Source: Oxytricha trifallax
Lineage: Eukaryota > Ciliophora > Spirotrichea > Sporadotrichida > Oxytrichidae
Assembly: GCA_000711775.1 (NCBI GenBank)
Contig: ARYC01001381.1
Location: 21,637 to 85,636 of the forward strand
Reading direction: 5' to 3'
Length of the DNA: 64,000 nucleotides
Under the pieces are notes generated by a model, which ran no database searches, had not been told where the DNA came from, and worked only from the letters and a program-made list of their open reading frames with translations. Of the stretch, positions 45,070-58,079 are shown in pieces. Each line of letters starts with the position of its first letter. Position 1 is the first letter of the stretch. Position numbers and translations under genes: made by a program.

Positions 45070-46575
45070 TAACTCTAATTAAATTTTATTTCTCCTTCCA
45101 TTCTCATTAAAGATGCTGTTTAAAGACCACTGAATGTCATCGATAAATAAGAGCCGATCTTCCTCTTCGGTTAAGTTGTCACCATCGATCCTGCTCTCGC
45201 AACTGACCTAGAGTCTCACGACATATAACCACTGCCTGCCTCCATCTTCCATAAACGCTTAAAGAGTCTACTCGAAATCTTATTCTACCTACCTGATATG
45301 ATCTACGAAACAGTTGAAGCCATTCTTGGCTCAGAGAACACAAAAAATGCAAGCATTATGCAAGAGCAAATTGAAATCAAAGCCATGGCGAGAAAGTTGT
45401 TCCTGCGAATGAAAAGCAAGAAGACTTATAGAAAAGCTTTAAAGGGCACCAAAGATGATTAGACGAATGCCGATTTAATTTGAAGACTTGATTTTAGCAA
45501 TACAGCAAAGAAAATAATGGTATAACCTTAGACATTGATACGTTAATGACTTTAATGCCCTAATCTGATATATAATCTAACGAAGTTCATGCAAGTTTTT
45601 AAAATGTTGGGTAGTTCAACGGTGCCTTTTGGCCAGAGAGAGGTTCTTGGATGCCTAAGGAATCAGTATTTGTGGCCAGGGTGCCAAAAAATAAAACTTC
45701 TAAAAATCAGAGGAGTTCCTAAAGAGCGCAGTGGAATCCGCTTAAGTGGATTCTTATAAGTTCGTGTGGAAATCCTCAAGAAATCAGTGGAAAATCATTT
45801 TAGCATCAAAAGCTACCTGACTAAGAGAGACAAGGCTGGAGTCCTCCGAATTTAAATGTATGATGCAGATTGATACCATATGTTACGATAAATTTTTCCA
45901 ATAATTATTATTTCTTAGGGAACAAACAATAATATTTTTGGTATATCTTCAAAATTAGAGGTGATGACAGTCTAAGAGACAACTAGTCTCTGCTTTGTAT
46001 GATGCTCTTTTTAATGGTGCTAAAATGGAGAGAGTTGGAAATACATAAGCGAAGCTGCGTTGGCTTTCACTCTTCAGATAATAAAAATTCACAATGATAA
46101 GTGCATGCTACAGAGAATGAAAGAGAAATAGTTAATGCTGCTTATTACTGCATCATGCATAAAGGTTCTAGAACTAAGCTTGCTAACTTTAAGACATAGA
46201 TTACAGAAGATCAAGAAAAGTTGTAATAGAAAGAGTAAATTATAAGGAGATAAGAATAGAGAATGGACAGAGATGAAGAGATCATTAAAAACATTATTCT
46301 ATAAATCCTGAATCGCTCTAAAAGTTTCGCAATCAAGTTGTTTTAAATGAACCCCTTCGTACCCTACATTTTTGCATCGCACCTCAAGAGTATTATCAGC
46401 AATTCAAACTCCACAAAGCTCTAAAAGCGCTATGATTAGGAAGTCAAACTCAAACTTACCAAAGAGATTAAGACCAACGATCCCACAAGAAAACGTCTTA
46501 TTAGCATATAAAAAAATGAATATGTTAATTATGATTCGAGACTTTTATTCACAATCATTATATTTATTAAAGTAA
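45070..46575 (+). pseudogene. Unrecognised large coding relic
   Basis: Segment 1 (about 45110-45482): LNVIDKQEPIFLFGQVVTID, LPASIFHKRLKSLLEILFYL, ENTKNASIMQEQIEIKAMAR and a Lys-rich end, open for about 125 codons. Segment 2 (45560-45870): TVPFGQREVLGCLRNQYLWP, KIRGVPKERSGIRLSGFLQV and KSYLTKRDKAGVLRIQMYDA. Segment 3 (46030-46570): WKYISEAALAFTLQIIKIHN, then in another frame NFKTQITEDQEKLQQKEQII, FAIKLFQMNPFVPYIFASHL and KRYDQEVKLKLTKEIKTNDP, partly coiled coil. G+C is higher than around it. This is the most protein-like unassigned region of the window; segments may be separated by introns, eliminated sequences or frameshifts. Family unknown. Confidence 0.55.
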
Positions 46576-47224
46576 GTATTTAATTTTCTCTTTCTCTTTC
46601 TCTTTATCTTAAAATCTTTTATATACTTTTTATGCGTTTATTTACTATGTATATTCCATAATAAAATATGATCTTATATGAATAATATCAAACATTTATT
46701 CATGATAGGGATGTCTATTCTTTTAATTTTCCTCAGATGTGAGTATTTCTCAGTCATCAGTCTTTTGTTTTTATTATATACAGATAATTCGTCAATGTAA
46801 AAGATATCTTCACATGCATGTATGAATATATCCATTTGTTTACTTGAAAATTAAATATTAAAATTAATGCAATTTAACATGATTATTAAACTTTTAATTC
46901 CACTACAAACCATCATCAATTTACAATTTCATTTAGTAATTGATTCTCGATTTCTTTTTTCAATACCAACTATACTTTCTTAGTTATTAATTACTCAGTC
47001 TGGAGTAAGAGTTTTTCTTTTCAATTTAACTTACTTATTTTATTTATTTTTAGCATAACAGGCTATAATAAAACTATATTATCTCAATTAATTTATTGTA
47101 ATATAATAATTATTATTCTATAATTGGATATCAATATACCTTATTTATTGTTTTTTTTATGCATTTCCTCAATTAGCTATTGATCATAAACTTGTAAAAC
47201 CAAAATAAATATGATTTCTTCTAA

Positions 47225-47560
47225 ATGACTAGCATATTCCCAGAGGAAGTATAGGCTCTTTCCTTGGAAGCTTTTTTAATTAATCCGCACAAGCTGAGGT
47301 TGAGTTAAAACGATTTGTCATCTGGATTTAGATCTGAAATGAAAACGGATAAGGCCAACAAGACAATAATATACCTGGAAATGCAGGGATTAAAACTGTG
47401 AAAGCAGCCTCATCTGTTGTGGGAGTCAAAAGATCAAGAGACATTTATTAATATCTTTAAGTGTTAACAAGAAGAAATTGTTATGCAAGCTTATCAAATA
47501 GAAATATAACAAATGCATATTAAATAATATTCCAATTGCTTAATTTCTTATATCTCCACC
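47225..47560 (+). pseudogene. Hypothetical protein with one TGA
   Basis: ATG 47225: MTSIFPEEVQALSLEAFLIN, LSSGFRSEMKTDKANKTIIY, then TGA before KQPHLLWESKDQETFINIF, and on to ISYIST and TGA. Only one break, in a position where the 43983 ORF has Trp. Function unknown. Confidence 0.4.
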
Positions 47561-47816
47561 TTATGATATTTGCTGCTGTTAACACTGTTGCTTACAGTAA
47601 AATAAATCTGCATTAAATAATTAAATAATAATATATTTGGAGGAGTGAGATATTTCCGTTTAACATAAAATAGCTGCTGGTTCCGAAAGAAATGCATCCT
47701 TTACATTCATCTTGACACCATGTTCATCTTGTTTTAGATAACTATATATTTTGATTGAATTATGAAGATTAAAGTTGCTGCATATTGCTAATTCATAGTG
47801 ATTTATACCTAATATA

Positions 47817-47819
<3 letters not shown>

Positions 47820-47869
<50 letters not shown>

Positions 47870-47876
47870 ATATAAT
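47820..47876. repeat. (TA)n microsatellite, about 56 bp
   Basis: Uninterrupted TA run with one ATTA switch. Confidence 0.95.
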
Positions 47877-48229
47877 AGGTTATTATAATATTTTATTCCT
47901 TCATTTTCTAGGGAATGTGGTGGGATATATGTTGGAAGAGTGTATTGCTTGAAAGACCAGTGATGCTTCATTAAGCTATTGAGTTTATTAGATGTTTATT
48001 AAGTTTAAACACTTTCTTAAACAAGATTGTGTGATGATGAAATTCAATAAATAACCTAATTAATATAAATATATAATATTGATAAAATATATAATAGAAA
48101 TATTCTGGCATAGTTTATTCATATTATACATTTTAAATAGTGATAGATAGATAATAACCTAAGATAAATAAATGCACAATTTTTGAACAGTGCGTATGGT
48201 TAAAATGTAATTCTTTACTATTATGATAT

Positions 48230-48840
48230 TCATTACTTCTGCTCTACGATTCCTTTCCCCTCCTCCTCATTTAGGTTCTGCTATTCTTCAATTTCTTTGA
48301 TTCTAGCACCCTCATACTCTCTTATCTCCTGATCCTTTGCTTTTTATCTTGAATTTAATTCTGAGTTTTTTGTGCTCATTAAGGGTAGTGTTTAGATTAG
48401 TTTTGGTTTTCTAGATTCTCCTGCTGGGTTAATCACTTACTCCACAACGTATTCTTGCTATTTTAATAAGTAATTTTTAATTCCTCGATCATTTCGCCGA
48501 AAATTCCTTCTTGATCCTCTTGAAGTAACTCCATGTGCCTTCCTATTCCGTTTTCCAGAAACAAATCTTCCTAAATGCCAACATTTGATACCATGTTTGT
48601 GTTCTAAGTACCCTTTTCTTCAACTTACCATAGAGCTTCGTTTCTTTTCTCTCTAATTATCTCAACTGTCTTTTCATCTACTGTGACCCCTGATTTCCCA
48701 ATCTCCAACTTCATGTTAAACACCTCTAAGTTGAACATCAAGTAGTATCGCTGCATGTTCACCTAGTCCTTGGCGAAATCTGAAAATAGGGTTCTCCCGA
48801 AAGGTTTAACTCTTAGGTGGTTTGTTATTATAATTGCCAT
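48230..48840 (-). pseudogene. Three-copy germline family 'MQRxYLMxNLEV', copy 3
   Basis: ATG 48840: MAIIITNHLRVKPFGRTLFS, DFAKDQVNMQRYYLMFNLEV, KLEIGKSGVTVDEKTVEIIR, EKRNEALWQVEEKGTQNTNM, then TGA after NTLWSK and, in another frame, SRKPKLIQTLPL and KDQEIREYEGARIKEIEEQQ, to TGA 48230-48232. Nearly every block of copy 1 (20956) is present in the same order. Confidence 0.6.
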
Positions 48841-49149
48841 CACTCCACAATCTTCAGAATATTACACTAAATTAGTTTCAGTTTTGATAACAAACTTCAT
48901 AGTTCTGAAGCTTCTCCTCATTATCTCTGTTATTATCATTGTTGATCTATTTCTAATATTTTTAAAGCAATGCCAAGCTTCTAACCTTTTTTCTTGCGTC
49001 GTACATTTGAATATATATACATATTTATATATTATACAGAGAGAACGTCTTCGAATATTTTTGAAGAGGAAATTAAACAGCTTAAAATTTCATCAAATAT
49101 ATAGATTTAGATTAATCAAGGTAAAGAGTGATACTATTTGCTAATAATA

Positions 49150-50900
49150 TGTTAATAATTATAGATAACATATTTTCCAAATATTAAATTAAACTAATAC
49201 ACTAACTATTTAATTACTTAATTAGAATTGAAGTCATTAATCAGCAAACCATTCAATTCTTTGAATTTATTTATATTATTGACTAAATGTTATAGTTTTG
49301 CTAAAAGTCTTCTTCAACGTGACCTTGTTATATCGTAAAATAGCAACCCAAACCAGTAAAGTCTCGCCTTCCTTATCTCATGAGTAATTTATCAAACAAA
49401 TCTTAAAATTATAAACTGGAATTAGGCTGCTGTATTAAGACATAATCTAACTTGACGTAAAATTTTGGTTAATTACGGAAACTATTAATTCAATGTTAAA
49501 TTATGTGTGATTAATAAACATTCAAGATCTATGCGTTGGTTTTGCATTAACAGCATAGCATATTCACAAATTCCAATGTCATTATTGATGAATGTGATAT
49601 ACTGAAAAATTTCAATATAATTAATATTCAAAGCTCACAAATAAAATAAACTAAAGAATCCTTTATGATTGATTATTTTAATTTTGATTAAATTTATACA
49701 ATCCTATTAATAATAATATAACTGAAAATATAATTTTTTTATTAAACTTTTTTTACTTATATTTGAGAAGGTAATAGGTATAATATAATTTAATCATTAG
49801 AATATATAGTCAATTTTGTTTTTAATTAAAAGGTATAAACAATCCCAATTTAGAGCAACTATTCTAACTTGATTCTTCTTGCATCTTTGATAGTCTATAA
49901 ATATAACGAATAAAGTCATATAAATTTAATATCTAATTTTTAAAGTTCCATTTAAAAATATCATGAAAATAGGACCATTATCATATTCAAAATATTATAA
50001 TCCCATATGTAAATCAATTCAAATTTAATGTCTGATTAATAGATAATTAAAGATATTGAAAGATAATTATTTGAGTAAAAAAATATGAACAAATTAGATA
50101 AATCATTAGATATATAACTCTAAAGCTTTATAATTGGAATAAAGAGCTATTATATATAATTAAAGATGCCAAAATTGTAACAATTAATAAGATAAGAATG
50201 TAATACCTGAGAGATTTTTAATTTTTATACTTTCAATTTCTGAAAATTTTAAAACAAAAGATTTCCCATTCCCAAATTTGTTCATTATACTTTACATAAT
50301 TTATTTTCTTTAGTAAATAAACATGCTTGATTCAAACAGTTTGAATCTCAAAAATACTTTAAACTTTAATTATATCCAACAGAATTTACTCAAAAAATAT
50401 TTACATAATTTATTATAATAAGTTTATGTATTTAATCATGGGTTTCTATTAATCATAATATAAAATTGAGATAAATTTTAATTTAAAGAATGGATAATCT
50501 TCATAATAATTAACGTAATTTATCTCTTCTAAAAGCATCAATTTAAACTATATTTAAGTTTCTTAGGCTGATTATTCTCAAATATATATAAATATTTAAA
50601 GTTTTTATACTTTATTTCTTGTACTTATGCTTTTTTAAAGAAATCTTGGAAGAGTTTCTTGCCCTCAATATGCTATCCAATAGGGAAAGTTTCCCCTACA
50701 TCAATGATAAATTAATTTAATCATTTTTATTTCATTTATTATTTAAATATAATCATATTTATTGAATTTTAATTATTAATTTTATTCAATCTATAAAAAT
50801 TTAATTAGTGTATTTATATCAATCTACTATGCTAATCTGTTCTTTAAAATATTATGAAAAATAGTTAGTCAATAAATTGCTTTGCATTCTATATTAGAAT
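49150..50900. other. AT-rich stretch without recognisable genes
   Basis: No coding signal, inverted repeats or repeated motifs seen. Confidence 0.5.
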
Positions 50901-50904
50901 TCTT

Positions 50905-51640
50905 TCACTATAATTTATTCCAAGAATTTTCAATTTTAATGGTGGTAATTGACACTCCTAGTATATTCCTTGCAATTCTTTCCATCTTTATCCTCTCCTT
51001 ATTTGGTGTATAAAACAACCCATGTTGATACAAAGCATTCCTTAAGAAATCATATTCTCTCCGTCCATCAGTTATAATCCTAGAGCCTCTTGCTCTACTT
51101 ATGTTTGTATTTATCCACTAAAAGTTAACTCATTTCTATTATCTTCTCTATACACAATTTGCTTTTTGCTTGATGTTCTATACAAACCAACTGCACATAA
51201 TGACATCTACCATATATTTTATCTATAAACAGATTAAGGCCATTGTGTGAATAAAGATTCATGTATAAAATGATTTTCATACAATATCAATTCAGCATAT
51301 CTCAATTAAAACATTAAAAAATTATTCTTCTAATTGAAAGCTGATAATCATTTCCATTTTGATAGTACTCTTAATTAAAACTTATATATATATTGACTGT
51401 AATATTTTCTTATAAAAAGTATAGAAAGATGATTATTATTAGGATTATTATTTCAGTTTATGAAAATATTCAGAACATAGTTCCTTGTCTTATATTACAG
51501 TTGTGCCATCTAAATTCTTCACCGCTTTCTTAAATTTCAGATGAAACAATTTTCATTGATAAGTTACAATTGTAGCAACTTATATTGCTCTTAAGAAGCC
51601 CCTATTCTTTTAACCATATTATTGTGTCACTAGTGCTTTT
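50905..51640 (-). pseudogene. Merlin/IS1016-type (ISXO2-like) transposase relic
   Basis: The N-terminal part, read leftward from about 51640, is a zinc ribbon: WLKEQGLLKSNISCYNCNLS and, about 20 residues on, EFRWHNCNIRQGTMF, matching C-x2-C ... W-x-C ... GT.F of the ISXO2 family. After an AT-rich decayed middle, HYVQLVCIEHQAKSKLC and IITDGRREYDFLRNALYQHG follow; I-T-D-G...Y...L....H resembles the second catalytic Asp region of these DDE enzymes. Several frameshifts. No terminal repeats identified. Confidence 0.55.
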
Positions 51641-51659
51641 AGTTCATATATTCAAATAA

Positions 51660-53160
51660 TCAATATAATTTTGTTGATTTTGGAATTTAAACTCCATAAT
51701 TCTTTATAATTCTATTTGAGTTTGTGTATTTTATATCGAGTGATATACATATCATTATTTGTAACAATATTATTTCAAAGATATTTATGGTTCTTAAATA
51801 TTAATGAGTCAATTTAAAGGACTAAATTATTTATATAAATATATAGTTAATGTTGGGACAGGAAACTCACCCCCCCATAAATATTAACTTAATTGATATG
51901 CTAATAATAATGTGATTGAAAATAAATGCATAATTCTAATCATAAATAAAACTACTTAAGGTAATCGAGATTCAATGAGAGTTCCTGATGTGTAGTTTCT
52001 AGTTTAATTTGAATGAGCTAAAATTGTTTAAATATTAGGAGTTTATGAATAATAAATATATCAGGAAACTGTAGAACTAATGATATATGGTAGATAAATT
52101 AATAATTGCTAGTAATTATTGTTTTGTGAATACCAAAGATGTTAAAATTCATTTATCGGAATAATATAAGTCAATTATCATAAATAAATTTCTTCATAAT
52201 AAAGAACATGAAAATATGTTAGTAGGTTTAGTATGTTTGCTATCTTTCATAATCAACATCATATTTTCGAAACATTTTTATAAGCAAATTAGTTTTCTTC
52301 TAATTTTACAAAAACGTTTCATTCTATAAATTATTGAAAGACTTTCATCTATAATTAAATAGTTTTCCCTGGTACTTTCTGAATAATATTCATAAAACTA
52401 AATATACTCTAGAGGGGATATGAGACAGGTAACTCCCAAAAGTAATAATTAGACCTAATTTGAAATACTAAAATTAAGAATTATATATAAAATAGGTGAT
52501 TTGTTTAAATTAATTAAACATTGCTGTATAGAAAAATTGTTAGCAATCTCTCTCTCACTTTCTAATCAATTTTCTACTATTTATCATAAATTACTTTATT
52601 TGTATATTATTTGTGGAAAAATACTTTAAAATCTTGCTTTTGCATTAAATCGGGACTTTAGAACGTTATATTACTATTTTAAATCATATTATGAGTATTT
52701 TATCATCCATTTTCATTTTACATAGTCTTTTCACTATTAGGTGTGAATGATATAGAAGTATGGCATGCATTAATATGTGAACCTGTTAAAAAAGGTTCTC
52801 TAATTTTTTATGGTTGTTAAATAAATATTTATAGCCTATATTACACAAATGTTAAATTAGTAAAATGTAATATAGTTAATATTACTTATGTGATATAAGC
52901 TAATAATGTAATGATAATTATAATTATTTATACATTAATATTATTATAATGTCCTAAAAAAGGACATGATTTTTCATCTTATAGAATATATTCTAAAATT
53001 GTAATATTATTTAGATAATAGTTTAAATTAGATTATAAAATGAAATACATGCCTTTATAAACTATTACAAATTCTAATTGAAATTCAGAGCATTGTTCTT
53101 TAAATAATAGAGATTCAATTTTTTTCATATTTTAACTATATATTGATATACAAATATTAT
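51660..53160. other. AT-rich stretch without recognisable genes
   Basis: Only short hairpins (for example TGTCCTAAAAAAGGACA near 52955) and a C6 run near 51871. Confidence 0.5.
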
Positions 53161-53472
53161 AAATAAAATACATTCAAAATGGGGAATTTTAAAAATAAAA
53201 TACAAAACTAATTATTTAAATAAGTAACTGCCACTAATTAGAAAAGTGATCAGTTCAAATTATAGTCCTATTTACATAACTTCCTTATATTTAAATCAAC
53301 ATTATGTGATTATTTATTACTAATTGGGATTAATTAATTTGGAGTGAGTTAATATTTAATTTATTTATTTCTCGAATTCAATTCTTTTCTAGCGCAGTTT
53401 TCCAAGTTGTTGCAGTAGCCACTGCTAAAAAATATCTTCACTATGTCTTCAGGGTATCTTCTTCAAAAAAGG
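53161..53472. repeat. Left inverted repeat of the 53-62.5 kb unit
   Basis: Mirror of 62193-62510, roughly 80-85% identical by eye. Includes CTCGAATTCAATTCTTTTCT and TTTGGAGTGAGTTAATATTT. Confidence 0.8.
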
Positions 53473-53499
53473 TCGAGTAATAAAAAGACAAAAAAAAAA

Positions 53500-56054
53500 C
53501 ACTACTGCTTATGTAAATACTCTATTTCAATAGCTACTAATCCTAAATTGAAAGAATATTACTGTTAGATAGGCAAATGATTAGATCATATCACTACATG
53601 ATAAAAATTAGCTTGGATCTGAAGTTAATGTATACCTTATAACTGATGAATTGTATAATATCCTGAAATCCAAAAAATTCAACACAATTAATGAAACTAT
53701 CTGCACTGCGAAGAAGCTAAGTATTGGAAATTTAACTCAGAATGAACTGACTTTCATAAGTTAGAGAATAGAATAAGTAATAAAAAGAAGCTCAGTTTCA
53801 TTCGTTAATCTCATCTTTTTAAGTAATATTTACTTTTTGCTTATTTAGTATGTTTAGATGATTATGAAATAAAAATGAAAACAAAAGATTAATATATTTT
53901 TGGGATATTTAGCACAGACATATTGAATTTAAAGTGAGGTAATCTCTTTTTCGTTTAATATTTCTATAGAAAGTGAACTTCCATCTCTATGGAAAAGTGT
54001 TGAGATCAATCAGTCCTCTAAGCTTAACAATGGATAATTCAACATTAATAATTGACTAGATGAATGAGGGTATAATTTGCAATTTTATTGTACTTTTTAA
54101 ATAATAACAAATACAAGGGAGATGTCTACATTAGTAATATAGTGATAAAAGGAAGTAGAAAACTCACAGTGCAGCTTCATCAATTCTAAATAGTGTCTCT
54201 TAATAATATAACAATCTGAAATTTAACTTTCAGATCTTATTCTTCAATATATTATCGAGATTTTTAATAGTTAGTAGTCGACACCCCATCAGTCTGCACC
54301 GCTGTCCCAGTAGATAACTTATTTAAAACGATGATTTAAAGAAATATATACATCACATCAGATGCTCATATAAGTGATCCGGGTCTATAGTATTCATGTG
54401 CGTGAACTTAGAAATCTGATCTGAATAAGAAGAAACTTTTGCATTTTTGAAAACATAATGGCTGAAAATGCTAATTCTTTCATTTCATTTATGATACATA
54501 GTAGTGGAAGCTAAAATATTACAATATTAAACCATACTTAGAAAAATTTCACTTAAGGCCCTCTCTAAAAATATTAGGTCTATTTTATTGGAAGTCAAAC
54601 TAGCATTCTTTACCTTTAAGATTTGTCATTTATATACTGCAATTCAGAGGCAAAGAGCTCTTTTAAGAATTTAATTACACAAAAACTGGAGAATTAAAAA
54701 CATGAAAATAATTAGGAATATTCGTAAGTACAATTAATATTAATGTTTCTCTTTAACTGATCTCTTTTTTTGGGTCATTTTTTAAATCCTTTTTTTAAAT
54801 AATTCTTCACTCTAGAATCAAAGAGTACAAATCGATATTGTTTCATTAAAAGTGAAAGTATTCGAAGAACTGGAACATAAGTATTTAACAATTTGTTCTT
54901 TTTAGGGAAAAATATTTACTCTAATTAAAGTAAGCCTTTTTTATAATAAAGCTTTTAGTGATTCGATAAGATCAATCTATAACGAAATTTTTATAACTAA
55001 TTCAGTGTTTCAAATGAAAGTAAGAATTTACATAATCATTAAAAGCAAATCTATAGGAATGAATTCATAAACAAGTTCCGTAAGAAATCTAAAGAATTGA
55101 ATTTTCTAAATGGAAAATAAAATATTTGATGGATTTATCTATAATACAGATATGAAGGTTGACACATAAATCATTGGATATGATGAACTTAGTGAAGTAA
55201 GCAATCCAATTGAGAACTCAACCTTCAAAAAAGTCACAATGAAAAATTTTCAGATTAACTTCTATCTATTTGGTGGTTTTAAAAATCTTAGCATAATAGA
55301 CTTCAACTATTTTTATGTGATGTACTTAATCAATATGAAAATTATGAACAACATTATCACAGTAGAATAAGCAATCATTTAAATAGATTAATTTATAAAC
55401 ACTGGCAACTAACAAATCATTATAAGCAATAATATATTCAAGAATAATGTTTTCACATGTGGAGGTGCACACAAACCACAAAATCCGATGATAATAGAGA
55501 GCATTATTTACGGAGAACCTTCTGGGGATAATTCATATTTAAGCTGGGGGTGTAAGAATGACATATTTACCTTTAAAATTTTAAATTAATAATTTCAACT
55601 TTACTCACGATTTCCCAATAAATAACTCATTTATAAAATTAAACACAAACTCCAGATTATTCATTAGAGATTCAGTTTTTAATATAATCTTGTCAAAATC
55701 AAAAAAACGTAGCGTAATGATTGCTAATTATCAGTATATTGAAATTTAGATCTATAACTCTAATTTTACATTTAACTTTACAAAAGATGGTTGGGTGTTT
55801 TTGTTTACTGTGGAAGTTATTTAATGATAGACTCTTCAATAATGATTGTTAATTTTGCTTTATCTGGAGTAATAGCAGCTGTTAAAAATTTAGGCAGAAT
55901 AACAGTGTAAAATTCTATAATCTAAAATAATAAAGCTTTAAAGGTGCCTGTTTTAAACATACTTGAATCTTATGACTTGTCCTCTAAGTTTGAAAACTGT
56001 ACTTTTATAAACAATCAAATCATGAATATTTCTTGGTTTCCAGAATTGTTTAAT
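53500..56054 (+). pseudogene. Large surface/membrane protein, N-terminal part (beta-helix-like)
   Basis: Coding segments: QANDQIISLHDKNQLGSEVN, VYLITDELYNILKSKKFNTI, then QIVSLNNITI, NLTFRSYSSIYYRDFQQLVV, and from about 55110 NKIFDGFIYNTDMKVDT, ENSTFKKVTMKNFQINFYLF, FKNLSIIDFNY and IISNNIFKNNVFTCGGAHK. The recurring N-x-x-F / ...I.N..F..N pattern is typical of right-handed beta-helix repeats in large protist surface proteins. Several GT...AG stretches look like introns (for example near 53940-53970 and 54720-54830); TGA codons and frame changes also occur. The reading reaches FINNQIMNISWFPELFN at the TBE C insertion. Confidence 0.5.
56052..56054. repeat. Target-site duplication AAT, left of TBE C
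   Basis: Repeated at 60070-60072. Confidence 0.9.
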
Positions 56055-56133
56055 CAAAACCCCAAAACCCCTTAATGAGGTTTATAAGTGCTTTGATTTG
56101 TAGGGAATTCGTTAGGGGTTGGGGTTATTAATT
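56055..56133. repeat. Left inverted terminal repeat of TBE C
   Basis: Starts CAAAACCCCAAAACCCC; mirror of 59991-60069. Confidence 0.95.
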
Positions 56134-56135
56134 AA

Positions 56136-57198
56136 ATGCGAGACTTAAATTACATGCTTTTGGGGTCTATTTATGATGAAGAGTATATAGATTTAGTGTT
56201 TAAACTGCGTTTTGGATGTGATATGTATAGTGAATAATTCAAACCAGTACTGAACTATAAGTCTATTGCACTGCTCTTAAAGCGTAGTCCCTCAACTGTT
56301 CGTTCTCAATGCTTGAAAGCTATGTAATTAAAGCAATAATAGCTGAATTCTTAGCCTAAGAGGAAGTCTAAGTTTATAGAAGTATATTGACTATCTTATT
56401 AATGAAAAAACTTTGAAGTATTGGGCTCACTTCTCTCTCGACTAACGAGCTATTATGTTTCACTACCAGTTTCCTGAGTTAAAGATCTCTGCATAGTCTG
56501 TTGCAAACATTTATAAACGAAATAGTATATCTTACAAAGGTGTAAATCGTATTAAGAGAGTGATTGATTTCACTCTGCCATTTTATAAAAACAATTTTAA
56601 TTATATTTATGATTAAATGCAGAGAGCTTTATAGAATAATATTAAGATTATACATGCTGACGAGGTTGTGTTTACCTTCAATACTTTCATCTAGAAGTCT
56701 TGGTATAAGAGACATAGTAATATAGAAGTATATGACTAGAAAGTCAAGGTATAAACAATGGCTATTCTTGGAGGAATTAGCGAGGATACTGGTTTAGAAA
56801 CTTATCTTATTCATCCTCGCTCTATTAAGACAGAGTAGTTTATAAAGTTCTTAGAACAGCTGAGAGAGAAGTACCCTGAATAAGAGATTATACTATTCGT
56901 TGATAATCTTTATGTTCATAAGACCAAAGAAACAAGGAAGAGTTATGAACAATTTAGAATAACGCCAGTGTTCAACGTACCTTACAGTCCATAGTTTAAT
57001 GGAATTGAGTTCTACTGGGGTATATTAAAAGGTCATTACAAGAAACTGCTGCTCTACAACTTGATGCATGACCTACCTATTGATACAGTAGACTTTATTA
57101 AAAGCTCAGCGAAGAGAGTAGATAATTAATTGGCTTAAAAGTGTGCTCAAGAAGGGAGAGTGAATGTATATAAATAAGTTTTGTAGTTAAGTTAATGA
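56136..57198 (+). pseudogene. TBE transposase (42-kD), copy C, single frameshift
   Basis: ATG 56136: MRDLNYMLLGSIYDEEYIDL. The frame breaks once, near 56380 (just before YIDYLINEKTL), giving a TGA soon after; from there the second frame is open to TGA 57196-57198. Catalytic blocks IIHADEVVFTFNT, ILFVDNLYVHKTKE and NVPYSPQFNGIEFYWGILKG keep D, D and E. About 354 residues in total, close to the size of the known 42-kD protein. The best-preserved full-length transposase in the window. Convergent with the 22-kD gene, 8 bp apart. Confidence 0.95.
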
Positions 57199-57206
57199 TA
57201 TATAAG

Positions 57207-57992
57207 TCACATTTAAAATTCTTTAGAGGGAGCTGGCTTCTCTTTCTTTTCTTCTACTTCTTGCTACCCTCCACCTAAGTTTCTTCTCTTACTGCCAGCT
57301 CCAGCATCTAGGTTCATTGACTCTGGTGGCTGATATTTGAATAAAGTCTCTTGCTGACTTCATACTTTGTCTGCGACTTTCGCTCTCTGTGAAGCTTGCT
57401 CTATTTCTTTATCAAGAAGATGCCAGTACCAGATTTTTCTAAAGGGTTAAGCTAAAAAATCTTACTTGAAATATAAGGGTGCTTCTGCAGCTCTGATACC
57501 AGCTCTCACTTATCTTGATTCCTTGTTTGTCCTTATCTTCTGAAGAGATGCTGTACCTTTTCTTATGAGATTCTTGAATAATTTCTTTCAAGTAATCACC
57601 TTTAATTGTTGCAAGTTTGCCAAAGAATAGTTTCTTTCAGGCAGTTTATTTGACAACTGCTTCTTAGTACGCAGCTACAGCGAAACCTCTGGATCGTTCA
57701 TAGCATCATCATATAAGTTAGTAACTGAGATTTCTGGATAGTTTGGAATCTCTGCAAACTTTACATCTTAAGTTTTCAATGCTTTCTTCTCTTCAAAGAG
57801 TATCGCCCTTAGAAATGAAATGTTGGTACCTTCCATCGTTGGCAAGAACAAACCAACTACATAATCAAAATGAGTAACTATAAATTCATTACCTTGCTGC
57901 ACCAGGTAGCGGTGCAAATCCTCCTTACTTCTAAATCTCTGAATCAATTCTTGTGCTTGCACTCTTTTCATTGCATCATTCATTGACTCCAT
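57207..57992 (-). pseudogene. TBE 22-kD protein, copy C, frameshifted
   Basis: ATG 57992: MESMNDAMKRVQAQELIQRF, the same start as copy A. The region spans 786 bp as in A, but single-base differences near 57630 (a T lost in the FFG block), 57500 and 57450 shift the frame, so the start frame meets a TGA. The C-terminal frame (KPAPSKEFQM) ends at TGA 57207-57209. Confidence 0.9.
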
Positions 57993-58079
57993 CTTGTTTA
58001 CAAATCTAAGAAATGATATTCAAATTTAACTTTATTGATTTCAATTATATACCTCTGAAAAACTTACAACTAAATATGG

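Noticed and set aside
48770..49144. 124-codon plus-strand frame
   Set aside because: It overlaps the N-terminus of the minus-strand copy 3 of the MQRxYLM family and is hydrophobic AT-rich sequence beyond it.
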